Below, in pieces: positions 1-8,763 of a DNA stretch of 64,000 nt. Under the pieces are notes generated by a model. The model searched no databases and was not told the DNA's origin. It worked only from the letters and a program-made list of their open reading frames with translations. Made by a program: the position numbers and the translations under genes. Origin of the DNA: Olivibacter domesticus (GTDB lineage: Bacteria > Bacteroidota > Bacteroidia > Sphingobacteriales > Sphingobacteriaceae); assembly GCF_900109575.1 (NCBI RefSeq), contig NZ_FOAF01000001.1, forward strand, positions 901,662-965,661. The letters run 5' to 3'. The first letter of the stretch is position 1, and each line of letters starts with the position of its first letter.

Positions 1-19
1 TCTCTTAATGAAGAGAACA

Positions 20-66
20 AATAACAGATTTCTCCACTTCATTTCATTCTGGTCGAAATGACGACT
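20..66. repeat. Possible interspersed intergenic repeat
   Basis: The stretch has the style (a 'gatttctccact' part followed by 'ggtcgaaatgacg') of short interspersed intergenic repeats I associate with Bacteroidota genomes. Only one copy lies in this window, so repetition cannot be shown here. It sits downstream of the lgt stop codon and overlaps no gene. Confidence 0.25.
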
Positions 67-87
67 TTTGGACACCTCTTTTATTTT

Positions 88-1245
88 TTAATGTAATGCC
101 CCTCTGTTTTTCCGGCCGGTATAAACCAAGCCTGCAATTCCTGATAGAATCATTATTACTGAAATGAGTTCTGCTTGTGTGAAACTCAGTTCACCAAGGT
201 GATATTTAGCATTTACTCTAATCAGTTCAATTAAGAATCGCTCTACTCCATTTAATATTAAATAAACACAAAATAGACTTCCTGACGTCTTAATGCGCTT
301 CCGAAGGATCCATAAAATTGCAAACAACACTAAACACATCAAGAACTCATAAAAAGAAGTTGGATATACCGGAAGCGGTAATTCATGACAGAATTTTCCT
401 TCACAATTTGGAATAGGAACACCTTCGTTTATGACGTTATTTGGAAATTTAAAGGCCCAGGCCCAGTCTGGTAACCACTCCAACCAAGACGGCTTAGGAT
501 TTGTATTTGGAATTCCCCAGTCGCCATCTCCCGACAACTGGCACCCTAACCGGCCTACGGCATAGCCCATCATAATGCCTGGAGCACCAATGTCAAGCAT
601 ATGGAACGGTTTTATGCCATTTTTTGAAGTATAATAAATAACGGCAATACCCCCAAAAAGAATACCACCATAAAAAGTTAGGCCGCTAAATGAAAGCAAA
701 CTTCCAATAGGATCTTTAACAAACTCATCCCAATATTCTAGGTTATGAAATAGCTTAGCACCAATAAGTCCCCAAATAGCTGCCCATATTAAAATTTGCC
801 CCATTAACTCCTTTGAATGGACAACCTTTTCAACTGTTTTCGGTTCAGGAAGTTGATGTTTCTTTTTATCGGAATAGGACCAATACCCAAATAGAAGTCC
901 TAAAATAATACCTCCAAAAATATTGCCCTCTGAGGATATTAGAAATGTTTGTGGATCATCGGTAAATGCTTTATAATTAAATAAAGCAAAGATCAATTTA
1001 TATCCAATGATAAAACCGATAATTCCATTGATAACAAAATCAGCGAAGTGTGGTGCTTCTCCTATTCGTATTTTTCGTTTTATAGCCTTAATCAGCCCTT
1101 CCTTCTCTTTTCTTTCCAATTCAACCTTAAAAACCCAATATGCACTCAAGAATGCAAATGCTACAAATAATCCAAATGTTTGAATAGGTAAGGGAATAAA
1201 AAAACCAGTTAAATATTCTATGAGATGTGAAAGCGTAGGAAACAT
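88..1245 (-). CDS. lgt: Prolipoprotein diacylglyceryl transferase (Lgt)
   Basis: Inner-membrane enzyme that moves diacylglyceryl from phosphatidylglycerol to the lipobox cysteine of prelipoproteins, the first step of lipoprotein maturation. The 385-residue protein has about seven or more hydrophobic segments and the Lgt signature region around [18 protein letters not shown] (usual form GRxGNFxN), preceded by a YGGILFGG segment like the family's HGG region. It is longer than E. coli Lgt (about 290), because of an N-terminal extension and an inserted loop, as is common in Bacteroidota. The asparagine of the usual GRxGN motif is cysteine here, as in the LGCQxxGDGDWG variant of this phylum. It stands alone on the minus strand. 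Many lipoproteins in the window (RND adaptor, BtuG, metal-binding protein) would be its substrates. Confidence 0.9.
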   Translation of the reverse strand: MFPTLSHLIEYLTGFFIPLPIQTFGLFVAFAFLSAYWVFKVELERKEKEGLIKAIKRKIRIGEAPHFADFVINGIIGFIIGYKLIFALFNYKAFTDDPQTFLISSEGNIFGGIILGLLFGYWSYSDKKKHQLPEPKTVEKVVHSKELMGQILIWAAIWGLIGAKLFHNLEYWDEFVKDPIGSLLSFSGLTFYGGILFGGIAVIYYTSKNGIKPFHMLDIGAPGIMMGYAVGRLGCQLSGDGDWGIPNTNPKPSWLEWLPDWAWAFKFPNNVINEGVPIPNCEGKFCHELPLPVYPTSFYEFLMCLVLFAILWILRKRIKTSGSLFCVYLILNGVERFLIELIRVNAKYHLGELSFTQAELISVIMILSGIAGLVYTGRKNRGALH

Positions 1246-1344
1246 AAGATAGTGGTAGAAACTTTAAGAGTTTTTGGCTGTTGTTATTTATAGTTTAGAC
1301 GAGTTGAATATTTTATAAAGATACATCATCTTAAAATTCAGATT

Positions 1345-1560
1345 ATGAAAAAGTTAGGATTAATATTGATTGTAATTGGAGTTATTATGCTAATTTGGAC
1401 TGGCTTTCGTTATACAAAGAAGGAAACTTTGGTGGATGCTGGACCTGTGGAAATTAATGCTGATAGAGAGAAACAAATAAATTGGCCACCTTATATAGGT
1501 GCTATTTTAATAGGCGGCGGCGTGATTGCTTTACTAAGTAGTTCCAAGGTCAAAAGTTAA
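1345..1560 (+). CDS. Small two-helix membrane protein, function unknown
   Basis: This 71-residue protein has a hydrophobic segment at residues 4-22 (LGLILIVIGVIMLIWTGF) and another near residues 49-66 (PYIGAILIGGGVIALL), joined by a charged loop. The layout resembles small DUF3185-like membrane proteins, but I do not assign a function. It is transcribed divergently from lgt and is closed by a strong hairpin directly at its stop codon, which supports a real single-gene transcript. Confidence 0.7.
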   Translation: MKKLGLILIVIGVIMLIWTGFRYTKKETLVDAGPVEINADREKQINWPPYIGAILIGGGVIALLSSSKVKS

Positions 1561-1580
1561 ATGGGGCTAATGCCCCATTT
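1559..1580. terminator. Bidirectional terminator between small ORF and gltA
   Basis: Nine-base inverted repeat AAATGGGGC/GCCCCATTT with a TAAT loop starts inside the stop codon of the small membrane gene. It is followed by a T-rich stretch on the plus strand and has A/T-rich flanks on the other, so it can also end the convergent citrate synthase transcript. Confidence 0.75.
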
Positions 1581-1609
1581 ATTTATCCTAATTATCTTAA
1601 GAATACTTT

Positions 1610-2896
1610 TTATCTATCTTTCAAAGCAACGAAATGACGTTTACCTTCACCGGTATAAATTTGCCGAGGTCTGCCAATCGGCTCTTTATTTGTACGCATT
1701 TCTTTCCACTGTGCAATCCAGCCAGGTAGACGGCCTAAAGCAAACAGCACAGTAAACATATCGGTGGGAAAGCCTAATGCACGATAAATAATACCTGAAT
1801 AAAAATCAACATTTGGATATAATTTACGATCGACAAAGTAACTATCATTCAAAGCTGTTTCTTCCAGTTTTTTTGCAATGTCTAAAACAGGATCTTTCAC
1901 CCCTAAATTATTTAATATATCATCACACGCTTTTTTGATAATTTTAGCACGAGGATCAAAGTTCTTATAAACTCTATGACCAAATCCCATTAGACGGAAA
2001 GGGTCGTTTTTATCTTTTGCTTTCGCAAGCCATTTTTCCGAATCTCCACCATCCTCTTTTATTTTCTCTAACATTTCTATTACTGCTTGATTTGCGCCGC
2101 CATGAAGCGGGCCCCATAAAGCAGATATTCCAGCCGAAATGGATGTGAAAAGGTTGGCATTTGATGACCCCACAATTCTTACTGTAGAGGTAGAACAATT
2201 CTGTTCATGGTCTGCGTGCAGAATTAGCAATTTATTCATCGCTGAACTCACGATAGGATCGATCTCTACATCTTCCGTTAACTGACCAAAAGTCATATTC
2301 AAATAGTTCCCAACATAATCTAAGCTGTTTTTTGGATAGATAACAGGATGACCTAGGGACTTCTTATATATCCAGGAAACTATTGTTGGAAATTTTGCCA
2401 ATAATTTTATAATAGTAAGATTATCTTCTTCTTCGGTAGCGTCTGGATTTAATGATTCAGGATAGAATGCTGAAAGGGCGCCAACCAAAGCAGACAATTG
2501 CCCCATCGGATGAGATTTCGTTGGAAAACCTTCAAAAAACTTCTTCATATCCTCGTGTATGAGTGTATGACGACTCACTTTATTCTGAAAATCAATGAAT
2601 TCACTTTTTGTAGGCAATTCGCCATATATCAGTAAATATGCTACTTCAAGAAAGGATGATTTTTCTGCCAGCTCTTCTATTGGATATCCTCTATAACGGA
2701 GTATACCTTCTTCTCCATCAAGATAGGTAATAGCACTAGTGGTGGCTCCTGTGTTTTTAAATCCAGGGTCTAAAGTAATGTAACCTGTTTCCGCTCTAAT
2801 TTTTGAAATATCTATAGCTTTTTCATTCTCTGTACCCGTAATAACAGGTAACTTTACTTGTTTATCTCCAATATTTAAAGAAACTGTTTCTGACAT
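1610..2896 (-). CDS. gltA: Citrate synthase (type II)
   Basis: Condenses acetyl-CoA and oxaloacetate to citrate at the entry of the TCA cycle, in the cytoplasm. The 428 residues match the hexameric bacterial type II enzymes, with the N-terminal beta domain (residues 1-50) and the catalytic triad visible as His265 (WGPLHGGANQA), His307 (GFGHRVYKNFDPRA) and Asp364 (PNVDFYSG). The start is fixed by MSETVSLNIG, and a TAGTTTTG -7 box lies about 20 bases upstream. It is a stand-alone gene, convergent with the small membrane protein gene. Confidence 0.97.
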   Translation of the reverse strand: MSETVSLNIGDKQVKLPVITGTENEKAIDISKIRAETGYITLDPGFKNTGATTSAITYLDGEEGILRYRGYPIEELAEKSSFLEVAYLLIYGELPTKSEFIDFQNKVSRHTLIHEDMKKFFEGFPTKSHPMGQLSALVGALSAFYPESLNPDATEEEDNLTIIKLLAKFPTIVSWIYKKSLGHPVIYPKNSLDYVGNYLNMTFGQLTEDVEIDPIVSSAMNKLLILHADHEQNCSTSTVRIVGSSNANLFTSISAGISALWGPLHGGANQAVIEMLEKIKEDGGDSEKWLAKAKDKNDPFRLMGFGHRVYKNFDPRAKIIKKACDDILNNLGVKDPVLDIAKKLEETALNDSYFVDRKLYPNVDFYSGIIYRALGFPTDMFTVLFALGRLPGWIAQWKEMRTNKEPIGRPRQIYTGEGKRHFVALKDR

Positions 2897-2916
2897 AATG
2901 ATTCTATGGTTTGTAA

Positions 2917-2924
2917 CAAAACTA
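2917..2924 (-). promoter_or_regulatory. -7 promoter box of gltA
   Basis: Reading the minus strand gives TAGTTTTG, a match to the Bacteroidota -7 consensus TAnnTTTG, about 20 bases upstream of the gltA start codon. No good -33 TTG is obvious, because the upstream sequence is the terminator of the next gene. Confidence 0.5.
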
Positions 2925-2956
2925 AAAAAAAAAGCCTTAAAACATAGAGTAAGGCT
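2924..2956 (-). terminator. Terminator of the DUF3347 gene
   Basis: On the minus strand AGCCTTA/TAAGGCT forms a 7-bp stem with a 10-base loop followed by a run of about nine T. It lies 63 bases past the DUF3347 stop codon and directly upstream of the gltA -7 box. Confidence 0.75.
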
Positions 2957-3018
2957 ATAAATATTTCAATTAATTTACGTTACGTTAACTTTTGATGCGC
3001 ATTATCAACTATATAGAA

Positions 3019-3555
3019 TCATTTAATTTCTTGAATAACAGTTCCACAAGTTAGCATTTCATTGCCGAAATAGGGATTCTTAATTTCTGCTGAAGTGGAT
3101 AACCAGTCTCCGCCTTGTTTATTATTATACATTGGGCAATGCATAACATATATTTCACCTGAATTTAATGAAGCATGTTGATACATTGCTATTAAATCTT
3201 TACTTATAGTAGAAAAAGCTGTCCTTTGGAGGGTTAAATCGTTTGAATTAGCCAACTCTTGTGCTAATATGGCAGTATTTTCACATCCATGTATAATTTT
3301 AAGATTTTCTGCTAGTTTATCCGAGGCTTCACCCGCTATTTTTGCATCTGATGCAACTAATGCATCTTTTAATTGCATATAAGCTGCCAATACATTTGTA
3401 AGTGTATCATCCTCTAGTATAATACCTTCAGCAGTGACGGTACTGCTTGTATCTACCCCATCACTTTTATTATTCTGCCCGCTACCATTACACGCCGCAA
3501 AAATCACCATCAGCATCATTATCAATAAAGAATTTCGAGGTTTACATGCGTTCAT
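3019..3555 (-). CDS. DUF3347-containing lipoprotein
   Basis: Predicted lipoprotein of about 178 residues; the signal peptide ends in a lipobox at IFAAC. Residues after about 50 fit DUF3347, a helical domain often found beside copper or heavy-metal transport genes in Bacteroidota: the AYMQLKDALV start and the late CPMYNN and GGDWLSTSAEIKNPYFG segments are typical. Function is not established. I chose the ATG at 3555; the reading frame also has a TTG at 3564. The gene is divergent from the BlaI/BlaR1-like pair, and the 127-base gap holds a palindromic operator, so shared control is possible. Confidence 0.75.
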   Translation of the reverse strand: MNACKPRNSLLIMMLMVIFAACNGSGQNNKSDGVDTSSTVTAEGIILEDDTLTNVLAAYMQLKDALVASDAKIAGEASDKLAENLKIIHGCENTAILAQELANSNDLTLQRTAFSTISKDLIAMYQHASLNSGEIYVMHCPMYNNKQGGDWLSTSAEIKNPYFGNEMLTCGTVIQEIK

Positions 3556-3606
3556 TTTAATCAAAATTATGTCTACTTGTAGTTTGAGAACAAGTCATCC
3601 TATGGA

Positions 3607-3637
3607 TTGTTTTTCGGATACTTCAAAAAAATATTTG
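3607..3637 (+). promoter_or_regulatory. Promoter of the BlaI/BlaR1-like operon
   Basis: TTG at 3607-3609, 20 bases, then AATATTTG at 3630-3637 (consensus TAnnTTTG with one mismatch). Transcription would begin near 3644, exactly where the operator-like dyad starts. Confidence 0.45.
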
Positions 3638-3643
3638 CATTAT

Positions 3644-3658
3644 TACGAATAATTCGTA
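3644..3658. promoter_or_regulatory. 15-base operator-like dyad upstream of blaI-like gene
   Basis: Perfect inverted repeat TACGAAT-a-ATTCGTA placed at the expected transcription start, 24 bases before the BlaI-like start codon. BlaI/MecI proteins are dimeric winged-helix repressors that bind palindromes over their own promoters, so this is the natural autoregulatory operator. The assignment is inferred from position and symmetry. Confidence 0.6.
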
Positions 3659-3682
3659 GATTTATGAAATAGACATTCGAAG

Positions 3683-4048
3683 ATGGATAAATTAACTATA
3701 CAAGAAGAGGAAGCGATGCAATTGATTTGGAAAAGCAATGGCGGTTTTATAAAGGAGCTTCTCGATCAACTAACTGAAAGTAAAATACCTTATACTACGC
3801 TGGCATCCACAATAAAAAACCTAGAAAAGAAAGGGTTCTTGAAATCGGTTAAATATGCAAATGCATACAGATATGAACCTTTGATTGGTGAAAAAGAGTA
3901 TAATGCAAAATTTATGAACGGTTTTGTAAATAATTATTTTAAAAACTCTTACAAAGAATTGGTAAGCTTTTTTGCCAAAGAAGAAAAAATTTCTAAAGAT
4001 GAATTACGGGAGATTATAAAAATGATTGATAATCAAGAAAATGAATAA
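3683..4048 (+). CDS. BlaI/MecI-family transcriptional repressor
   Basis: A 121-residue winged-helix repressor of the penicillinase-repressor family. The start LTIQEEEAMQLIWKS, the helix around YTTLASTIKNLEKKGFL and the C-terminal dimerisation helices (EKISKDELREIIKMID) are typical. BlaI-type repressors are inactivated by proteolysis after their membrane partner senses a signal. The partner gene starts two bases after this stop codon, so the two are translationally linked. In Bacteroidota such pairs are common and are not necessarily linked to beta-lactam resistance; no beta-lactamase gene lies nearby. Confidence 0.9.
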   Translation: MDKLTIQEEEAMQLIWKSNGGFIKELLDQLTESKIPYTTLASTIKNLEKKGFLKSVKYANAYRYEPLIGEKEYNAKFMNGFVNNYFKNSYKELVSFFAKEEKISKDELREIIKMIDNQENE

Positions 4049-4050
4049 CT

Positions 4051-5625
4051 ATGCCTGATTTAATTATTTATCTATTGAAGGCGAACTTTGGGATAACCTT
4101 ATTTTATTTAGGATATCATTTTCTACTTAGACGGCTGACTTTTTACAGTCTTAACCGTTTTTACTTACTTTTTGGTTTGCTGTTTTCGTCGATGTATCCT
4201 CTTTTCGATTTCTCATTCCTTTTAAAAGGTAGTGATGAACTAGCGCAGCGCGCAGTATTAATAGATTGGCAAGAAGTTAAGAAAACTACACCCGTTGAGT
4301 TTACAGCGTGGAATATACTATATATAATATTTTGGGCGACGGTCTTGTTTTTAGTCGTAAGGTTTATTATCAGACTGTTTGCTTTGTTAAAGATTCACAA
4401 ACAATCAGTAACTGATGTGTATTCATTCTATAAATATCGAAAAGTATTTTTTGCAATTAACCCTTTCTCGTTCTGGAAAAACATTTACATAAATCCATCG
4501 CAGCACAACGATCAGGAGTTTGAAGATATTTTGAAACATGAATATGTGCATGTGGAAGAATTACATACAGTAGACGTGTTGATCGTAGAGATTACTAGTT
4601 TCCTTTTCTGGTTTAATCCGTTTATTTGGACAACCAAAAACGCTATAAAAGAGAATTTAGAATTTATAACCGACCAACAGGTGCTTAAGAGTGGCATCGA
4701 CAAAAAAGTGTATCAGTACAGCCTTGTTAACGTAATTACAAATGTACATAGTCAGAATATTGGTAATAGTTTCAATTTTAAATCACTGAAAAGAAGGATT
4801 TTTATGATGAATAAAGCATCTTCGTCTAAAATCAATTTTGGCAAATACATTTTTATTATTCCGGCTATTATATTATTTGTGTTATTGTTTACCATTACAA
4901 AGGCCTATGAAGAAGCCAACCAACCTAAACAGCTGTTACGAGCTAACTCAACACAAATAGCTGACTTACATAATCTAAGTTATACGGATACTATTCCACA
5001 GAGATTGATGAATACAAAAGTAACAGATAAATCCACAAAAGAGGTTGAGAACCAAATAAAGAGATTCACTGCGAAGAAGAAATCAAATACGAAAGTTACA
5101 CTTAAAAAAGGCAAAGAGCCACTTTATGTTTTAGATGGAAGAATTCAGGCTGGTGATTTGGGAAATTTAAGTCCTGATGATATTGAAAGTGTTTCTATAT
5201 TAAAAGATTCTTCTGCTATTGACTTGTACGGTGAAAAGGGTGAAAATGGTGTAGTTGTTGTGACAACGAAACATCGCAAAAATGCCGATCAACTAGCAGC
5301 TAAAGTTACTAAAAAATTTGTACCCAAAATGAAATTTAATCATGATAAGAGCCTATTACGGAAAGAACTTATGGTGTTGGTGGATGGAAAGGAAAACCCC
5401 TTGGCGTTAGATTTATTGGCTCCCGAACTGATTGAAAGTATTGAGGTTATAAAGGGTGAAAAGGCATTACTGGTATTAGGATCAAAAGGAAGAGACGTTG
5501 TGAAAATAACAACAAAGAAACCTACCAGTTTAAATAGCTCGAATGCATCGAACAAAACAACAGATAAAAAATCGCAGTTCGCTATTCATGGTGCTGATTC
5601 GGTAGACAATTTTGGATTACGTTAA
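4051..5625 (+). CDS. BlaR1-like M56 metallopeptidase with TonB-plug-like C-terminus
   Basis: Membrane sensor-protease of 524 residues. Hydrophobic segments lie near residues 8-25, 34-50 and 87-112, then the M56 zinc site H163-E-Y-V-H167, then another membrane segment at about 268-290. The periplasmic part lacks a penicillin-binding sensor domain. Instead it has two copies of a module resembling the SusC-type TonB plug: residues 357-410 (PLYVLDG ... LKDSSAIDLYG ... GENGVVVVTTK) and 440-490 (LMVLVDG ... IEVIKGEKALLVLG ... KITTKK). It presumably cleaves the co-transcribed BlaI-like repressor on receiving a signal. The plug-like modules may contact TonB-system proteins; that is inference. Confidence 0.85.
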   Translation: MPDLIIYLLKANFGITLFYLGYHFLLRRLTFYSLNRFYLLFGLLFSSMYPLFDFSFLLKGSDELAQRAVLIDWQEVKKTTPVEFTAWNILYIIFWATVLFLVVRFIIRLFALLKIHKQSVTDVYSFYKYRKVFFAINPFSFWKNIYINPSQHNDQEFEDILKHEYVHVEELHTVDVLIVEITSFLFWFNPFIWTTKNAIKENLEFITDQQVLKSGIDKKVYQYSLVNVITNVHSQNIGNSFNFKSLKRRIFMMNKASSSKINFGKYIFIIPAIILFVLLFTITKAYEEANQPKQLLRANSTQIADLHNLSYTDTIPQRLMNTKVTDKSTKEVENQIKRFTAKKKSNTKVTLKKGKEPLYVLDGRIQAGDLGNLSPDDIESVSILKDSSAIDLYGEKGENGVVVVTTKHRKNADQLAAKVTKKFVPKMKFNHDKSLLRKELMVLVDGKENPLALDLLAPELIESIEVIKGEKALLVLGSKGRDVVKITTKKPTSLNSSNASNKTTDKKSQFAIHGADSVDNFGLR

Positions 5626-5814
5626 CTGCCAACAATACCTGAGCAATAGACTTTTCTTTTAAATAACGATACTATCAATTCCCCTAGGTAAAGAAACTTA
5701 ATTAAAATTTCATTACGGCGTTTCATTTATCTAAGTTTGTTATTAGGGTCGCGATAAAACCGCTAATTGATATATTCTATCGCGCCTGTAACGTATACAA
5801 ATTGTAAGTAACCA

Positions 5815-6597
5815 ATGGTAGATGTACATAGAGAAAAATCAGGAACCGTAACAACTGAGGTTAATAAAAAGGTCGCTACTGTGACTTTTTATCATCCAGC
5901 GCATAATGCCCTTCCCTCTTCCCTACTATCACAACTGGCAGCAGTTATTAGGCGACTAGGCAAGAATGCTAATATTCATATAATTATTCTGCAAAGTGAA
6001 GGTAGCAAAACCTTTTGTGCGGGAGCAAATTTTGACGAGCTTTTATCTATTCAAGATAAGGCCTCTGGTACGGCTTTCTTTTCAGGCTTTGCGCATGTAA
6101 TTAATGCTATTCGACTTGCAAAACAACCAGTGGTAGGACGGGTTCAGGGAAAAGCCATAGGAGGAGCTGTTGGACTGGCCGCTGCTTGTGACTATTGTTT
6201 TGCCAACAAAAACGCTTTGATTAAGTTAAGTGAGCTTTCTATCGGTATCGGCCCATTTGTCATAGCGCCAGCTATTGCACGTAAACTTGGCCTAAATGCG
6301 CTTACTGAACTTTCATTTAACCCTGAGGAATTTAAAAGTGCCGAATGGTGTTTGAAAAAGGGCTTGTTTCATTCATTAAGTGACACTACAGAACAAATGG
6401 ACAATGCAATCCAACGGTTTTGTGAAAGTATTGCCTCCTATTCTTCGGCTGCGCTATTTGAGATCAAAAAAACACTCTGGCAAGGAACAGATCATTGGGA
6501 TACACTTTTACTGTCGCAAGCTGAGATTAGCGGACGACTGGTGGTCAATAAACAAACAAAAGCAATATTAAAAAAATTCAAAGCGAAAACAAACTAA
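5815..6597 (+). CDS. Enoyl-CoA hydratase/isomerase family protein
   Basis: A 260-residue crotonase-fold protein. Visible are the CoA-binding/oxyanion segment FCAGANFDEL (near residue 67), the second oxyanion region GRVQGKAIGGAVGLAAACDYC (near residue 105) and SELSIGIGPFVIAPAIARKLG (near 138). In classical hydratases two glutamates act; here the first position is in the GGAVGLAAACD region and the second falls at the SELSIGIGP stretch, so the exact reaction is uncertain. Bacteroidota homologues are often called methylglutaconyl-CoA hydratase (leucine degradation). It stands alone, with 190 bases upstream and the divergent-free TetR operon downstream. Confidence 0.85.
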   Translation: MVDVHREKSGTVTTEVNKKVATVTFYHPAHNALPSSLLSQLAAVIRRLGKNANIHIIILQSEGSKTFCAGANFDELLSIQDKASGTAFFSGFAHVINAIRLAKQPVVGRVQGKAIGGAVGLAAACDYCFANKNALIKLSELSIGIGPFVIAPAIARKLGLNALTELSFNPEEFKSAEWCLKKGLFHSLSDTTEQMDNAIQRFCESIASYSSAALFEIKKTLWQGTDHWDTLLLSQAEISGRLVVNKQTKAILKKFKAKTN

Positions 6598-6771
6598 TAG
6601 CTTTATCTGTATATCTATTTTATCAAGTCAGTACTGTCTATTTTTATTCATTATACTTCTTTATTCGTATTAGCCTGTAATACTCTCATTCCAATAAATC
6701 AAATTATGTAACATAAATATCTTTTTTTCGTCACAAAATGGGGTCTTAATTTTAGGGTAACAAATAATTAT

Positions 6772-6779
6772 TACATTTG
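6772..6779 (+). promoter_or_regulatory. -7 promoter box of the efflux operon
   Basis: TACATTTG matches TAnnTTTG exactly. Initiation about 7 bases downstream would fall at or just before the ATG at 6787, implying a leaderless or nearly leaderless regulator mRNA. No clear -33 TTG is present. Confidence 0.5.
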
Positions 6780-6786
6780 CGGCCGA

Positions 6787-7377
6787 ATGAACGTTCAATT
6801 GGAAGTGGAAAACGTATCCGAAAAAAAAACAGCAATCCTGGTAAATATGCTTGAATTAATTGAAGAGCATGGCTTACTCGGTGTGCCTATAAGCTTACTA
6901 GCAAAAAAGGCTGGAGTTGCTGCAGGCACTATATATCATTATTTTGAGTCAAAAGACGCCATTATTTTAGAGCTTTTCAATAATGTCCGCGAGGCTATTA
7001 CACATGAGATCTTTAGAATGAAGGACCGTTCAAAGGATAATTATAGTGAAAGGTTTAAAAGTCTTTGGGTTAATCTGTTTCAGTATTTCGTAGAAAATCC
7101 AAGAGTACTATCTTTTATGGAGCAATTTTTTTCCAGTCCGTTTCAACGAATGATTCATTCAAAAGAAAGTCAGTTCTATGAAGATAATTTTTCAAGTTTT
7201 TTTTTACTAGGCATAAAAGAAGGCTATATAAAAAAATATGATATTCACATTATTAGTTCGATATTTATGGGAGGTTTGACAATAGCAGCAAAAAAACATA
7301 ATAATGGCTATCATACATTTTCTAAAGACGAATTGAAAGATATGGCTTCCATCGTTTGGGATGGTTTTAAAATATAA
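6787..7377 (+). CDS. TetR/AcrR-family transcriptional regulator
   Basis: A 196-residue one-domain-plus-ligand-domain repressor. The helix-turn-helix is at about residues 29-60 (GVPISLLAKKAGVAAGTIYHYFESKDAI). The rest is a variable helical domain that would bind an effector. It is the first gene of a four-gene efflux operon with the TolC start 37 bases downstream, so it most likely represses this pump. A -7 box and a palindrome sit at its start codon. Confidence 0.9.
   Translation: MNVQLEVENVSEKKTAILVNMLELIEEHGLLGVPISLLAKKAGVAAGTIYHYFESKDAIILELFNNVREAITHEIFRMKDRSKDNYSERFKSLWVNLFQYFVENPRVLSFMEQFFSSPFQRMIHSKESQFYEDNFSSFFLLGIKEGYIKKYDIHIISSIFMGGLTIAAKKHNNGYHTFSKDELKDMASIVWDGFKI
6788..6797. promoter_or_regulatory. 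Palindrome over the TetR start codon (candidate operator)
   Basis: Perfect 10-base palindrome TGAACGTTCA, extending to a near-palindrome of about 15 bases, covers the start codon of the TetR-type gene and lies just past the predicted transcription start. It is in the right place for autorepression of the operon. Inferred from symmetry and position. Confidence 0.4.
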
Positions 7378-7414
7378 TAAAAATAAAACTCTATTGACAG
7401 TTTATAAATTACAT

Positions 7415-8752
7415 ATGAAGTATACCTATTTTAGTTTATTAGTTTTGTTGTTTACCGGTTTTAACAGTAAGGCCCAAGATACTGTAAAAGTAAACAATAG
7501 CATTTCGCAAAATGCAACTTTACAAGAGTGTATAGATTATGCGTTAAAGAATCAGGCGACTGTTCAGCAAGCATTGATCGACGAGGAAATTGGAAAAAAA
7601 GATATAGCATCTGCATTGTCGGGTTGGTTTCCACAGATAAGCGCAGACGCCTCTTATAATTATAATGTTAAAATTCCTACCAATGTTATTGGCGATCAGG
7701 TAATTCAATTTGGCCAAAAGCATACATCGGCTTTAGTATTACAAGCAGATCAAAAGATATTAGATCCATCTTTAATACAAGCGTCAAAAGCAGCAAGATA
7801 TGTAAGACTTCAGAATGCACAGAATACAGAGAGTAGTCGGATTAATATTACGGTTGCAGTAAGTAAAGCATTTTATGACGTTTTAACGAGCGAAGAACAA
7901 ATAAAAATTATCGACGAAAATATTTCGAGAATTAAAAAGCAACTGGCTGACGCTAATGCAAGATATGAGACAGGGCTTGTTGACAAGACAGATTATAAAA
8001 GAGCTCAGATTACGCTAAGTAATACGGAAGCAGAAAAGAAACGCAGGTTGGAAATGCTTAAATACAAGTATGCTTATTTAAAGGAATTAGTAGGCGTTAC
8101 TGTAAGTCAGCCTTTACAGTTATCGTACGATGGAAAAGCCATGGAGGGTGAAATGTTAGTAGATACTACGCAACTTCTCGAGTTCGAAAGAAGAATTGAA
8201 TATCAACAGCTATTAACGCAGCAACGAATACAGCATATAAATACACAATATAACAAGTGGACCTTTTTACCTAATTTATCCGCCTTCTATAATTATGCTT
8301 GGGACTGGCGGACAAATAGCGGGTTCTCAAATCTTTATGATGTAGACTATCCTAGATCTGTTCTTGGCGTAACCTTGTCTATGCCTATTTTCCAAGGGAC
8401 TAAACGCATTCAGGAGATTAAAAAATCAAAATTACAGGAGGAAAGAATTGATTGGGATATTATTAATCTAAAAAATCAAATTAATACACAACACCAACAA
8501 GCAATGGCCACATATAAGGCGAATCTCAATGATTGGAGAACTGCTAAAGAAAATGTTGAATTGTCTAAAGAGGTATATAATACCATTAAGTTACAATATG
8601 ACGAAGGAATAAAAACTTATCTCGACTTAATGACAGCCGAAACAGATCTTAGAACTACGCAAATAAATTATTTAAATGCACTATATGCCGTTCTTTCAGG
8701 TAAGCTTGATGTACAACAAGCCTTAGGTAACATATCTTTTAATCAGCAATAA
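7415..8752 (+). CDS. TolC-family outer-membrane efflux channel
   Basis: Outer-membrane factor of about 445 residues that forms the exit duct of the tripartite pump. A signal peptide (MKYTYFSLLVLLFTGFNSKAQ) fixes the start at 7415; the open frame extends 54 bases upstream into the TetR gene but those codons do not belong to a signal peptide. Two OEP repeats are visible: the first begins at ATLQECIDYALKNQATVQQA, and the second ends with the helix containing YDEGIKTYLDLMTAETDLR. Operon with TetR upstream and adaptor 11 bases downstream. Confidence 0.92.
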   Translation: MKYTYFSLLVLLFTGFNSKAQDTVKVNNSISQNATLQECIDYALKNQATVQQALIDEEIGKKDIASALSGWFPQISADASYNYNVKIPTNVIGDQVIQFGQKHTSALVLQADQKILDPSLIQASKAARYVRLQNAQNTESSRINITVAVSKAFYDVLTSEEQIKIIDENISRIKKQLADANARYETGLVDKTDYKRAQITLSNTEAEKKRRLEMLKYKYAYLKELVGVTVSQPLQLSYDGKAMEGEMLVDTTQLLEFERRIEYQQLLTQQRIQHINTQYNKWTFLPNLSAFYNYAWDWRTNSGFSNLYDVDYPRSVLGVTLSMPIFQGTKRIQEIKKSKLQEERIDWDIINLKNQINTQHQQAMATYKANLNDWRTAKENVELSKEVYNTIKLQYDEGIKTYLDLMTAETDLRTTQINYLNALYAVLSGKLDVQQALGNISFNQQ

Positions 8753-8763
8753 AACGAAATAAC

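Noticed and set aside
1561-1755. 64-residue plus-strand frame
   Set aside because: Lies over the end of citrate synthase and starts within a terminator; a shadow of the real gene.
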